Origin: Acinetobacter sp. P8-3-8 | GTDB lineage: Bacteria; Pseudomonadota; Gammaproteobacteria; Pseudomonadales; Moraxellaceae | NCBI RefSeq assembly: GCF_000214135.1 | Contig: NZ_AFIE01000028.1 | Span: 1 to 45,355 of the forward strand | Length of the DNA stretch: 45,355 nucleotides | Direction of reading: 5' to 3' | Part shown: in pieces, positions 9,061 to 18,483 of the stretch | Layout of the letters: each line of letters opens with the position of its first letter | How positions within the stretch are numbered: position 1 is the stretch's first letter | The notes under the pieces: model-generated | What the model was told of the DNA's origin: nothing | The model's database searches: none | Seen by the model: only the letters and a program-made list of their open reading frames with translations | Position numbers and translations under genes: made by a program

Positions 9061-10258
9061 ATTGCTTCCTGATCAAAACACGATTGAAAATATTCAAAAT
9101 AAAGAGATAGACAATGAATCATCAACATCTTTAGACCCAATGGATCAAGCACGTCGTTGGCGTTTGATGTTAGGTCGTTATGCAGATCAGAACTTATCCG
9201 CAGCGACCTTATCTAGCGACCAATTAAAGCTTGAACGTAATCTGGATTATTTATATCAACATGAATATAAACGTCGTGGTATCGAACAAGGTAAAAACCG
9301 CCATGGTGGCTTAGAAGCTTCACAATTGAATGCCATTAATTGGCTCAATCAAAGCCGCAAACTTTTCCCAAAATCAACCTTTGAGCGCATGCAAAAACAA
9401 GCGATTGAACGTTATCAACTGACCGAATTACTCAAAAATCCAGAACATGTGCGACAACTTGAACCGAATCCTGCTGTTGCAAAAGCCTTACTGAGTATGC
9501 GAGGACGTTTAAGCAATGAAATGAAAGATGCTATTCGTGAATTGATTCAAAAAGTTGTAGAAGAATTATTGCAAAAAGTTCGTTCGCAGTTTTTACAGGC
9601 TTTACAAGGTCGTCGCAATCGCTTTAAACGCTCTCATATCAAGCAAGCACAGAATTTTGATTGGAAAAAAACCATTCAAGCCAATCTCAAAAATTATCAG
9701 CCTGAATTACAAAAACTGATTATTCAAACCCCTTATTTTAATGCACGAGTCCAAAAGCATTTGCCTTGGGAAATTGTATTATGCGTTGACCAAAGTGGCT
9801 CTATGCTTGATTCCGTCATGTATGCAGCGGTCTGTGCCAGTATTTTAGCCGCACTGCCTGCGGTCAAGATCAGTCTGGTTTTATTTGATACACAAATCGT
9901 CGATTTGAGTCATTTAGCTCACGATCCTGTTGAAGTCTTATTAACGATTCAATTGGGTGGTGGAACCAATATCGGACAAGCCTTGCAATATTGTCAAAGC
10001 AAAATCAAACAACCAAATCGTAGTATTTTGGTTTTAATCAGTGATTTTGAAGAAGGTGCATCGGTTCAACATATGCTGAATACCACCAGTCAACTGAACC
10101 AACAAGGTTGCAAACTTTTAGGACTTGCCGCACTCGATCAAGCAGCGAATCCAGTATATGACATGAATATGGCACAAAAACTTGAAGAACGCGGGATGCA
10201 AATCGCAGCCATGACACCTGAACATTTGGCAACATGGTTTGCAGAGGTGATGCAATGA
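9053..10258 (+). CDS. VWA-domain protein, MoxR partner (YehP-like)
   Basis: A 401-residue protein with a helical N-terminal region and a C-terminal von Willebrand A domain (about 240-400). The MIDAS metal site is complete: Asp246-x-Ser248-x-Ser250 in VDQSGS, Thr305 in GGGTNIG and Asp331 in ISDFEEG. MIDAS-containing VWA proteins encoded with MoxR ATPases act as substrate adaptors or metal-insertion partners. There is no signal peptide or transmembrane segment, so it is probably cytoplasmic. The start has a strong AAGGAG and overlaps the DUF5682 gene; the stop overlaps the next start as ATGA. It corresponds to E. coli YehP. Confidence 0.9.
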   Translation: MSELLPDQNTIENIQNKEIDNESSTSLDPMDQARRWRLMLGRYADQNLSAATLSSDQLKLERNLDYLYQHEYKRRGIEQGKNRHGGLEASQLNAINWLNQSRKLFPKSTFERMQKQAIERYQLTELLKNPEHVRQLEPNPAVAKALLSMRGRLSNEMKDAIRELIQKVVEELLQKVRSQFLQALQGRRNRFKRSHIKQAQNFDWKKTIQANLKNYQPELQKLIIQTPYFNARVQKHLPWEIVLCVDQSGSMLDSVMYAAVCASILAALPAVKISLVLFDTQIVDLSHLAHDPVEVLLTIQLGGGTNIGQALQYCQSKIKQPNRSILVLISDFEEGASVQHMLNTTSQLNQQGCKLLGLAALDQAANPVYDMNMAQKLEERGMQIAAMTPEHLATWFAEVMQ

Positions 10259-12429
10259 GTTGGCAAATTTATACCCAATATGATGAAGACAGTTTAACCA
10301 TGCATAGCAATGCTGGCTTACTTAGACGAGCTCGTAAAGCTTTGGCTGAGGTTGAGTTGCTATCTGAACATGATGCGACTGAACTTTTATTTAAAGTCGA
10401 AGAATGTGAAGTCAAACTTCCTAGTGAAGGTATCACCAAAGCCAGTTGTAACTGTTCTGCACAAGGCAGTTGTAAACATATTTTAAGCAGTATCTTATGG
10501 ATTCAGGACAATACTGCCGTGTTTAGTGAGTCAATACAAACTGAAATTCAAGCTGAAACTCAATTTCAAACTAGCGACACATCGATTTGTAATGAATCAG
10601 ATGATTTAAATTCTCCAAAATCAAAACAGCAACAGCACAACATTCAAAATACAAAAACTGCTTTAGCACTTATTTTAGAATTTGATATTGCCAAGATTCA
10701 AAAACAAGCTGGCAAAGCCAATGTGCGTCTTGCTTATGAATTTGTGCAAAATTGGCTAGCGAATGAGGAACTTTGTACATTTGAAATTCAAGCTGAAAAA
10801 ATCATTTTTCAAACAGATTTAAGTGCGAATAAAGTCTTACTCTACCCTGCAACAGGTTTTGACGGCATGCTGTCTGAAATTGCAGATAAGCAAAAAAGTG
10901 CAGGACATTTGGCATGTATTGCTTATCTATGGCTTAAAAATAGTCCTGAACAATGGCAATGGTCAATTGATACAACGCAACATGAACAAAGTTTTGCCAA
11001 TCAACTTTCTCAGGATGATCTTGCATTTATTGATGAATTAAAAAGCATTTGTGAGAGTTTTATTCAACAAGGGCTTTCACACCTCGCCAAAGAATCTGTC
11101 ATGGCACTACATATCTATAATATGCAAGCTCGTGCACAAAGCTTGCCACGTCTTGGCAGCTTATTACGCTCATTGCACGGCATGATGAAGCAATTTTTAG
11201 AACATCATGTTCAAATCGAAGAACAGCATATTTTCAATCAGATTGCTCATTTATATGCATATTTGGCTGCATTAACAGAAGTTCAAAAATTAGCACCAGA
11301 AATTCAAAGCAAAGCATTGTCACAACTCCGTGGATCAATTCAACGAGATTATCAACAAGAAACCGTTGAGCATCTCATTCCTCTTGGTTGTGAATGGTGG
11401 AGTACTGAAAGTGGTGCACGTGGATTAACACTATGCTTTTGGGATGTTCAACAAAAACAACTTAAAGAAATCACTCAAGCACGTGCCAATCATTTAGACC
11501 GCACTTTTGATATGCAAAGCGCTGCTGCAACAGGTGTCTGGGGAAGTTCTCTCAGTTATTTATTGCAACATCAGCTTGAATTAACTCATGCCAAAGCCAG
11601 TTCTGACACCTCATTCAGTGCAAGTAGTGATACTCGTTTCTTACAAAAAGGTTTAGTCAGCGATCTTAAAAAATCTGATCTCGATCAACTCAATATTGGT
11701 GTTTCTCAATGGCAGAATTTACAAACGCTAATCACACCACATTCCAGTTTAGAGCAAACCAAATCTCGCTATGTGCTGTTACGCCACACCAGTATTACAG
11801 CACCTGATTTAAATGAATTTGAACAAAGTTTTGAATATCGTGTGGTGGATGATCAAAATAATGCGCTTAAATTATCTATACCGATTGAAGCTTCATATCG
11901 TGTACGTATTAAAAATTTAACCCAACTGATTCAAAATGAAAAAGTTGTCGCAAGTTTGGTGCGTATCGATACCACCACACAGCCCATTCAATTGATTCCA
12001 TGCAGTGTCTTTTTAGAAACAACCAAAGGCTTAAAAATATTTAGTTTGGATTACGACCACCCTGTGCAAAAGAAAAGTACCCTAGCTGAATTAATTACAG
12101 GGCGTTTTGAAAAACTTTTAGCTGAAAAGAAACAGTGGAAAAACCATCAACATTATTCTGCAATTGATCTGCTTCTTATAGAAATTCAAACCCTTTTAGA
12201 ATTCTATGCCAATACAGGACGTGCTGTACTTGATCCCACTGACCGCAACAAAATTCAGGATATCGCACAACAGTTTTCAGACTTGGGACTTGATTTTATT
12301 GCAAATAGCTTAAAAGAAAACTCTCCTCAAAATAACTTAGCGCTACATCTACTCAAATGGCGACATGTTTTATTACAACTACAACGTTTAAATCAACGCA
12401 TCGTTTTGGAAGGTCAAATTGTGTCGTGA
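10255..12429 (+). CDS. SWIM zinc-finger protein (YehQ-like)
   Basis: A 724-residue protein with an N-terminal SWIM zinc finger of the CxCx(n)CxH type: Cys65, Cys67, Cys73 and His75 in SCNCSAQGSCKH. SWIM fingers bind nucleic acid or protein. The remaining 600 residues have no recognised catalytic motif; a Gln/Ser-rich linker follows the finger at about 90-130. The start was set at the ATG of an ATGA overlap with the VWA gene, with GAGG 7 nt upstream; a longer in-frame start at 10234 lies inside the VWA gene and is less likely. It corresponds to E. coli YehQ and probably recruits the complex to its target; this role is inference. Confidence 0.85.
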   Translation: MSWQIYTQYDEDSLTMHSNAGLLRRARKALAEVELLSEHDATELLFKVEECEVKLPSEGITKASCNCSAQGSCKHILSSILWIQDNTAVFSESIQTEIQAETQFQTSDTSICNESDDLNSPKSKQQQHNIQNTKTALALILEFDIAKIQKQAGKANVRLAYEFVQNWLANEELCTFEIQAEKIIFQTDLSANKVLLYPATGFDGMLSEIADKQKSAGHLACIAYLWLKNSPEQWQWSIDTTQHEQSFANQLSQDDLAFIDELKSICESFIQQGLSHLAKESVMALHIYNMQARAQSLPRLGSLLRSLHGMMKQFLEHHVQIEEQHIFNQIAHLYAYLAALTEVQKLAPEIQSKALSQLRGSIQRDYQQETVEHLIPLGCEWWSTESGARGLTLCFWDVQQKQLKEITQARANHLDRTFDMQSAAATGVWGSSLSYLLQHQLELTHAKASSDTSFSASSDTRFLQKGLVSDLKKSDLDQLNIGVSQWQNLQTLITPHSSLEQTKSRYVLLRHTSITAPDLNEFEQSFEYRVVDDQNNALKLSIPIEASYRVRIKNLTQLIQNEKVVASLVRIDTTTQPIQLIPCSVFLETTKGLKIFSLDYDHPVQKKSTLAELITGRFEKLLAEKKQWKNHQHYSAIDLLLIEIQTLLEFYANTGRAVLDPTDRNKIQDIAQQFSDLGLDFIANSLKENSPQNNLALHLLKWRHVLLQLQRLNQRIVLEGQIVS

Positions 12430-12439
12430 TAGATTATTT

Positions 12440-12473
12440 TTGATATTTAAATTTGTTCTAGTTTTTCTATAAT
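12440..12473 (+). promoter_or_regulatory. Weak candidate promoter before the DUF4132 gene
   Basis: A perfect TATAAT (12468-12473) lies in the 117-bp gap upstream of the DUF4132 gene. The best -35-like hexamer, TTGATA at 12440-12445, is 22 bp away, which is too far for an ideal promoter. The last gene may have its own start site as well as read-through from the operon. Confidence 0.25.
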
Positions 12474-12546
12474 TTCGATCAACAACCAAGTGAAACGTTT
12501 AATTTAATATTTAAGAAATGGCACTTTGTCACTTTAGGAAATCATT

Positions 12547-15500
12547 ATGTTCAATCAATTATTTTCAAAAATTGAATCCTTATTTTCCAAATCTGAAAAT
12601 AAAGAAATCGCTAAAGATACTCAAACAACGGAACGTGAAGCACAACAAAGCACTGACCAATATAATGAAAATTTTCAGAAAAAAGTGGAAGCTGTTTATA
12701 AAATTTTCTTACCTTTGACCGAAATTGAACAAAATCTACATAAAGAAGTATTAACCTTTATTTTTGAAGGTGAAAACCCGAATGTATTACTCAAATTAAA
12801 TAGTTTACCTGATGAAAAAGCCCTTTTTCTTTTAGGAAAACCAGGCACCTATGGTTGGTACTGGGGAAATATTCAGCTTGATAAAAAACAAAATAAACTT
12901 GCAGAAAATTCAATTCAAGCTCGCCGTCAATTCTATGGGAAAATGTTTGAATATTTAGATGCTGCACAAATTATTCGTTTTGCAAAAGTGTTGGAAGCTG
13001 CAACACAACAGAAAAATTTCAAAAACTTATATGACAAAGTTCCTACTTGGTTTATCTATCTGACGATCGATATTTACATCGTCATGTTTGAAAATAGAAA
13101 GTTTAGTGAATCTGACCCAGTCAAAGAAATCAAAAATAATCTGACACTTGAACAGTTCAGACAGTTACTTGAATATGACCAGCAAGGCTTAGGTGAAGAA
13201 CTTGTTGCCTACTTATTTGAACGTAAAGACATTGATAATTATCACCGCAATAATTTAAATCATATCCTTGAAGTTAAAGACTGCCAAACCTATCTTCTTG
13301 CTCGCTTAGATCAGCTCAAACAAGTGATTCCAACACTTTCTGTGAATGGGCAAGAAATTTTTCTGGATTATGTTGCTGAAAAAAATGATGTTCTGATCCA
13401 AATTCCAGACCTCATTGTAAAACTCTCTGTTGGAAAATCTAAAACCATTCGCACCAAAGCCACAAGCTTACTTTCAAAACTTAACCCGCATGACAGCCAA
13501 AAATATTTAAATGAATTTTTACTTGAAGGTTCAAGCCAAGAACGTAGCTTTTCAGCAGATTTATTAGCACGTTTGGGCGCTGATCATTTAGAAATTTTAG
13601 AGCAAGCTTTAGCACAAGAAAAACAAAAGTCTGTTCAACAAAACCTGCAAATGGCGATTCAACGGTTAAAATCTGTAGATTCAGCAGACCAAGTACAACA
13701 GTTTGATATTCCAGAACAAGTTCCTTTAATAGTCCAAAAAATTCCGCAAAGTTTTACTCAAGATATTTTAGACAATTATCAAGCTTTGCTTGAAAAAGCA
13801 GAACAAGCACTACTAGATGAAATTGAATACAATAAAGCAGAACCCCAGTATAAACGTAATTGGGCAAAAGATGGTTTGAAACACCTCAAAGAAGTGAGAC
13901 AAAGTACGTTATTAGCCACTGTCGATGCATTAAATAATGATAAACCGATGGTGAAATATTATCGTTATGAAAATATCATTACTTATAAAAATAAATATAA
14001 AAAATATCCTGAATTTTCAATTGTTCATGCGGCACGTTTACTGGGCTCACAAAACCGAGATTGGATTTATTGGGTCAATTTATTCGAAATGCTCGATCCA
14101 GCTGAATACAGCAAATATGAATTACGCGATTTGGTACAAGCTTTAGAAATTGCTAAATTTATTGAGCCAAAACGAAAAGTTGCCAAAGGCATTTTAATGG
14201 GTTCATCTTATTATTCGAGCCTCGCAGAATATATCCGTGACCCTGAAAAAATTTGGCCTTTCTTTGCTGAAAATATGGATTTCCTCAGTGAAGCACTTGG
14301 GCTTTCTCCATCTTTGGAAAAAAATCAATACCTAGCATTTAATTCTTCCGATGCGATCTATGTTTTAACCTGCTTCCCTACTATTCCAAGCCAATTTATT
14401 CCACGTTTACTAGAATTTGCTTTAGGTGAAAATAAACGTCTACGTTTTGATGCACAACAAGCGTTGCAAAACATTCCAAATATTCAGCAACGTGCGATAG
14501 AAGCACTGGAATCAGGTAAGCAAGAAATTCGAATTACCGCAATCGAATGGCTTGCACGTTTGCAACATCCAGAAGCGGTTAAACCACTGAATACTTTACT
14601 CAAAAAAGAGAAAAAAGAAGTGGTTCGTGCGGCATTACTCACTGCACTAGAAAAATTAGGCGAAGATATCAGTGCTTATTTAAAACCTGCAGTTTTACTC
14701 AAAGAAGCAGAGCAAGGCTTAAAAGGCAAACTTTCAACCAGTTTTGCATGGTTCGATTTTAAAACATTACCCAAAGCGACATGGCAAGATGGAAAAGAAG
14801 TTGATCCCAATATTATTCAATGGTGGGTGGTTTTAGCTGAAAAATTGAAAGAGCCAAAAGCCAATGAATTGCTACAACGATACATCGCTTTACTGGATGA
14901 AAAAAGCCAACAGCAACTTGCCAATCATTTGTTACAAAGCTTTATTCACCAAGATACATTAAGCCCAACATTAGAAGAAGCAACGGCACACGCAACGAAA
15001 GAAGCACCGAGCCGTTTAAGCCATTACCGTGATATGTATCAGCGCTATGGTGAAAAATATCCTGAATATTATGGAAAATACGGCACGATTAGTTTGGAAG
15101 AAGTGATTGAAGAACTAAAACGTGAACACATGGCGATTTATCTAGGTTCTGCCATTAAAAGTAAAGGTCTGCTTGCATTAACAGCTAATGCACAAGGGAG
15201 TTTTGCAGTCAAACAATTGCAAAACTATATGAAGCAGCACTACCCTCGTCGCTCACAAATTGAGGCGATGATCAGTGCCTTATCCATTAGTAATGATCCA
15301 TTGATTATTCAACTTTTACTATCATTATCACGCCGCTACAGAACGGCTTCGGTGCAAACCTTGGCTAATAGCTTGGTTTCAGAAATTGCTGAACGTAATC
15401 AATGGAGTAGTGATGAATTGGCAGACCGCACTATTCCGACCGCAGGGTTAGATGAAAATGCTGTGCTTCATCTGCAATATGGTACACGTCAGTTTACGGC

Positions 15501-16389
15501 GATTGTCGATGATAAAGATAAATTCATTCTCAAAAATGAAGAAGGCAAAGAAATCAAAGCATTGCCCGCTGCACGCCAAAATGATGATGAAAGCCTGATT
15601 AAAGAAGCAAAAGCATTATTCAGCACCAGTAAAAAAGAATTTAAACAAGTTGTTGATATGCAAACTGGTCGTCTCTATGAAGCAATGTGTAGTGAACGCC
15701 AATGGAATGTTGCTGAATGGCAAGAATATATTTTTGAACATCCCATCATGAAACGGTTGATTCAACGTTTGGTGTGGCTTGAAGTTAAAGCGAATGGTGA
15801 AAATGTCAGCTTTAGACCAAGTGATGATGGTGCTTTATTGAATTTGGAAGATGATGAAATTGAACTCAGTACTGACAGTAAAATTCAAATTTCACATGCC
15901 GTTCTAGTCGGTGAAGATGAAGCCAAAGCTTGGATTACACATTTTAAAGACTATAAAGTGAAGTTTTTATTTGAACAAATGACACATCATGTGCCTCAAC
16001 TGGACAATGATAATGTGACTGAAATTAGTGAGCGTAAAGGCTGGTTAACCGATACCTTTACCCTACGTGGTGTGATTACCAAACTGGGTTACCAACGTGC
16101 CAGTATCGAAGATGGCGGCTCTTTTGATCGTTACACCAAGCCCTTTAAGCAATTGGGTATTGATGTAGAAATCACTTTTAGTGGCAGTTATGTCCCTGAG
16201 GAAAATATCCCTGCTGTGCTGTATGAATTAGCATTTTCCAAAAAAGGTAGCCGTTCTTGGAATAATCATGAGCTTCCAATTAAAGAAATTCCGCCTATTT
16301 TACTGGCTGAAAGTTATGCCGATTATTTAAAAGTAGCAGATGCAACTCATGGTTTTGATCCTGATTGGGAAAAGAAAACACCTTGGTAA
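12547..16389 (+). CDS. DUF4132-domain protein (MolR/YehI-like)
   Basis: A 1280-residue cytoplasmic protein. About residues 280-380 and 600-720 look like alpha-helical HEAT-type repeats (repeated xxALxxLG/LxxLLK patterns such as ARLQHPEAVKPLNTLLKKE). About 955-1170 match the DUF4132 signature: a beta-rich YGTRQFTAIVD, the phrase LPAARQNDDE, then an MQTGRLYEAM/ERQW...W..YIFEHP run. E. coli MolR (YehI) has the same domain and is encoded beside yehLMPQ; its name reflects an old molybdate-regulation claim and not a known activity. It probably serves as a large scaffold or effector of the MoxR system. The start has AGGA 9 nt upstream. There is no membrane segment. Confidence 0.82.
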   Translation: MFNQLFSKIESLFSKSENKEIAKDTQTTEREAQQSTDQYNENFQKKVEAVYKIFLPLTEIEQNLHKEVLTFIFEGENPNVLLKLNSLPDEKALFLLGKPGTYGWYWGNIQLDKKQNKLAENSIQARRQFYGKMFEYLDAAQIIRFAKVLEAATQQKNFKNLYDKVPTWFIYLTIDIYIVMFENRKFSESDPVKEIKNNLTLEQFRQLLEYDQQGLGEELVAYLFERKDIDNYHRNNLNHILEVKDCQTYLLARLDQLKQVIPTLSVNGQEIFLDYVAEKNDVLIQIPDLIVKLSVGKSKTIRTKATSLLSKLNPHDSQKYLNEFLLEGSSQERSFSADLLARLGADHLEILEQALAQEKQKSVQQNLQMAIQRLKSVDSADQVQQFDIPEQVPLIVQKIPQSFTQDILDNYQALLEKAEQALLDEIEYNKAEPQYKRNWAKDGLKHLKEVRQSTLLATVDALNNDKPMVKYYRYENIITYKNKYKKYPEFSIVHAARLLGSQNRDWIYWVNLFEMLDPAEYSKYELRDLVQALEIAKFIEPKRKVAKGILMGSSYYSSLAEYIRDPEKIWPFFAENMDFLSEALGLSPSLEKNQYLAFNSSDAIYVLTCFPTIPSQFIPRLLEFALGENKRLRFDAQQALQNIPNIQQRAIEALESGKQEIRITAIEWLARLQHPEAVKPLNTLLKKEKKEVVRAALLTALEKLGEDISAYLKPAVLLKEAEQGLKGKLSTSFAWFDFKTLPKATWQDGKEVDPNIIQWWVVLAEKLKEPKANELLQRYIALLDEKSQQQLANHLLQSFIHQDTLSPTLEEATAHATKEAPSRLSHYRDMYQRYGEKYPEYYGKYGTISLEEVIEELKREHMAIYLGSAIKSKGLLALTANAQGSFAVKQLQNYMKQHYPRRSQIEAMISALSISNDPLIIQLLLSLSRRYRTASVQTLANSLVSEIAERNQWSSDELADRTIPTAGLDENAVLHLQYGTRQFTAIVDDKDKFILKNEEGKEIKALPAARQNDDESLIKEAKALFSTSKKEFKQVVDMQTGRLYEAMCSERQWNVAEWQEYIFEHPIMKRLIQRLVWLEVKANGENVSFRPSDDGALLNLEDDEIELSTDSKIQISHAVLVGEDEAKAWITHFKDYKVKFLFEQMTHHVPQLDNDNVTEISERKGWLTDTFTLRGVITKLGYQRASIEDGGSFDRYTKPFKQLGIDVEITFSGSYVPEENIPAVLYELAFSKKGSRSWNNHELPIKEIPPILLAESYADYLKVADATHGFDPDWEKKTPW

Positions 16390-16400
16390 AATCTTGTAAA

Positions 16401-16425
16401 GTGACAGCCTATTTTAGGCTTTCAC
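16401..16425 (+). terminator. Possible weak terminator after the DUF4132 gene
   Basis: A stem of AGCCTA / TAGGCT with a 3-nt loop, extended by GTGA / TCAC across one mismatch, lies 12 bp after the stop. No T-run follows, so termination would be poor or factor-dependent. Confidence 0.35.
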
Positions 16426-16607
16426 ATACAATAACCATCTATAATGAAAAGGCGTTATGGATGGTTTTGCCTAATTTTAGCCAAAAACATAGCTGGAATA
16501 AGCTTTTTCAAATGAGCAATAAAACTAAGTATGACCGTACTTTACATTGGTTTTGATACCAATTTCGGTGATTTCAATTCTTAGTCGCGAATCAGTATCT
16601 TTCGCCA

Positions 16608-16636
16608 TTGCGATAGAAAACTAAAAACGTTTAAAT
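16608..16636 (+). promoter_or_regulatory. Candidate fabB promoter
   Basis: TTGCGA (16608-16613) and TTAAAT (16631-16636) are 17 bp apart, about 40 bp upstream of the fabB ATG. The match to consensus is moderate. No FabR- or FadR-type palindrome was recognised. Confidence 0.3.
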
Positions 16637-16675
16637 GACTCCATTGTATCCCTATTTATAAATAAAGGACTTTGC

Positions 16676-17908
16676 ATGAACCGTCGTGTTGTAATTACGG
16701 GTATGGGTATTAATTCGTGTATTGGTAATTCCCTAGCAGATGTAACACATTCTTTGCAAAATGGTATTTCTGGAACACGCCATAATCCTACTTATGAAGA
16801 ATTGAATTTCAAAAGCCATGTCAGCGCAGCTGCTGAACAAGATTTTGATGGCATCGACCGTAAATTAAAACGCTTCATGGGCGTTTGTGCCATGTATGCC
16901 TACAATGCTGCACTCGCTGCGGTTGAAAATGCAGGTTTAACCCCTGAGCAAATCGGTGGAAACCCTCGTTACGGTATTGCAGGTGGTTCGGGTGGTAACT
17001 CTACTGCCTCTGTCGCTGAAATGGTCAAACTGCTTGAAGAAAAAGGCGCTCGTAAAATTGGCCCTTTCTTCGTACCACGTAATATGTCAAATACAATTAC
17101 GGCTAACGTCGGTGTTGCATTTAAAATGCAAGGTATTGCACATTCGATCACCAGTGCGTGTGCAACGTCTGCCGATGCGATTGGTTATGCTTACAACCTG
17201 ATTCAATTGGGTAAACAAGATTTAATGCTTGCTGGTGGTGGTGAAGAAGATCACTGGTCACAAAGCTTATTGTTTGATGCAATGGGTGCATTGTGTTCGA
17301 AATACAATGACACACCTGAAACTGCTTCACGCCCTTATTCAGCTGACCGTGATGGTTTTGTGATTGCTGGCGGTGGTGGTTTCGTGGTGCTTGAATCCCT
17401 TGAACATGCTCAAGCTCGCGGTGCAAATATCCTTGCTGAAGTCGTTGCTTATGCAGCGAACTCTGACGGTGCAGACATGGTTGCACCATCAGGTGAAGGC
17501 GCTACACGTTGTATCTTGATGGCTTTAGAAGAAGCCAAACAACATGGCGTAGAAACTGTGGACTATGTTAATACACATGGTACTTCGACTCCTGCTGGTG
17601 ATATTACTGAACTTAAAGCTATGGAACGTGCTTTTGGTGAAGGTAAAGTTCCCGCATTCAGCTCAACCAAGTCAATGACGGGTCACAGCTTAGGTGCGGC
17701 AGGGGTACAAGAAGCAATTTACTCTGTACTGATGATGCAAAATGACTTCATTGCGCCAAACATCAATGTGACTGAACTGGATGAAGGTGCAAAAGGTTTT
17801 GACATCGTACTTGAAAAACGTGACGCAAAATTGAATACTGTCATGAGTAACAGTTTCGGTTTTGGCGGTGTAAATGCTTGTCTTATTTTCAAAAAATGGG
17901 AAGGCTAA
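16676..17908 (+). CDS. fabB: 3-oxoacyl-[acyl-carrier-protein] synthase I
   Basis: FabB catalyses condensation of malonyl-ACP with acyl-ACP, including the elongation step needed for unsaturated fatty acids. The 410-residue protein follows E. coli FabB throughout. The active-site triad is Cys162 (SACATSA), His301 (NTHGTSTP) and His337 (MTGHSLGAAG). The stretches GEGA, SYNDTPE-like KYNDTPETASRPY, and NSFGFGG near the C-terminus are FabB-typical and separate it from FabF. An AAGGA lies 6 nt before the ATG. It is followed by hemJ after 77 bp. Confidence 0.95.
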   Translation: MNRRVVITGMGINSCIGNSLADVTHSLQNGISGTRHNPTYEELNFKSHVSAAAEQDFDGIDRKLKRFMGVCAMYAYNAALAAVENAGLTPEQIGGNPRYGIAGGSGGNSTASVAEMVKLLEEKGARKIGPFFVPRNMSNTITANVGVAFKMQGIAHSITSACATSADAIGYAYNLIQLGKQDLMLAGGGEEDHWSQSLLFDAMGALCSKYNDTPETASRPYSADRDGFVIAGGGGFVVLESLEHAQARGANILAEVVAYAANSDGADMVAPSGEGATRCILMALEEAKQHGVETVDYVNTHGTSTPAGDITELKAMERAFGEGKVPAFSSTKSMTGHSLGAAGVQEAIYSVLMMQNDFIAPNINVTELDEGAKGFDIVLEKRDAKLNTVMSNSFGFGGVNACLIFKKWEG

Positions 17909-17985
17909 GCAAAGAAACGTTGATCGCTCAAATATGAACTTTGGGTGATCGACTTCTGACACACTGCCCTTAAAAGGGTAAATTG

Positions 17986-18438
17986 ATGAATGCTCCTTCA
18001 GAAGCTTTCCTTTGGGTAAAGGCTTTACATATCATTGCAGTCGTGTGTTGGTTCGCTGCTTTATTTTATTTACCACGCTTATATGTTTACCATGCCATGA
18101 GCGATGATGATGCTAGCCATCAACGCTTTGAAGTGATGGAACGTAAATTGTATCGTGGCATTATGTGGCCTGCGATGATCGCAACGCTGATCACGGCACA
18201 CTTCTTGGTTGATTGGGGCGATGCAACCTATCATTACCATGAAGCTCTATGGTTTTATCTGAAAGTTGGTCTTGTTGGGCTGTTGGTGATTTACCACTTT
18301 GTTTGTGGTTATTATCGTAAAAAACTAATTGGTAATGCTCATTATAAGTCACATAAATTTTGGCGCGTTTTTAATGAAATGCCAACCCTAATTCTATTAG
18401 CCGTGGTGATCTTGGTGGTGGTTAAACCCACTTTCTAA
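17986..18438 (+). CDS. hemJ: Protoporphyrinogen oxidase HemJ
   Basis: HemJ is the membrane-bound protoporphyrinogen IX oxidase that replaces HemG/HemY in many proteobacteria, a role established for Acinetobacter and cyanobacterial members. The 150-residue protein has four predicted transmembrane helices. The N-terminal signature KALHIIAVVCWFAALFYLPR contains the conserved histidine, tryptophan and arginine. The ATG at 17986 was chosen over an adjacent TTG; AAGGG lies 8 nt upstream. A strong terminator follows directly. Older databases may label it CopD-family or UPF0093. Confidence 0.92.
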   Translation: MNAPSEAFLWVKALHIIAVVCWFAALFYLPRLYVYHAMSDDDASHQRFEVMERKLYRGIMWPAMIATLITAHFLVDWGDATYHYHEALWFYLKVGLVGLLVIYHFVCGYYRKKLIGNAHYKSHKFWRVFNEMPTLILLAVVILVVVKPTF

Positions 18439-18450
18439 TCCATGCATTGA

Positions 18451-18477
18451 AAAACCTCCTAAATGGAGGTTTTTTTT
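18451..18477 (+). terminator. Intrinsic terminator after hemJ
   Basis: AAAACCTCC pairs with GGAGGTTTT around a 5-nt loop and runs into a T-tract. The A-tract on the left side means it could also end minus-strand transcription from the broken gene at 18484-19800. Confidence 0.9.
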
Positions 18478-18483
18478 ATCTGT

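Noticed and set aside
16365-16556. 63-codon ORF after the DUF4132 gene
   Set aside because: It begins inside the upstream gene in another frame and has no ribosome-binding site or recognisable similarity.
17148-17489. 113-codon ORF antisense to fabB
   Set aside because: It is Gln/His-rich in the way expected from reading a conserved gene on the opposite strand, and fabB is certain.
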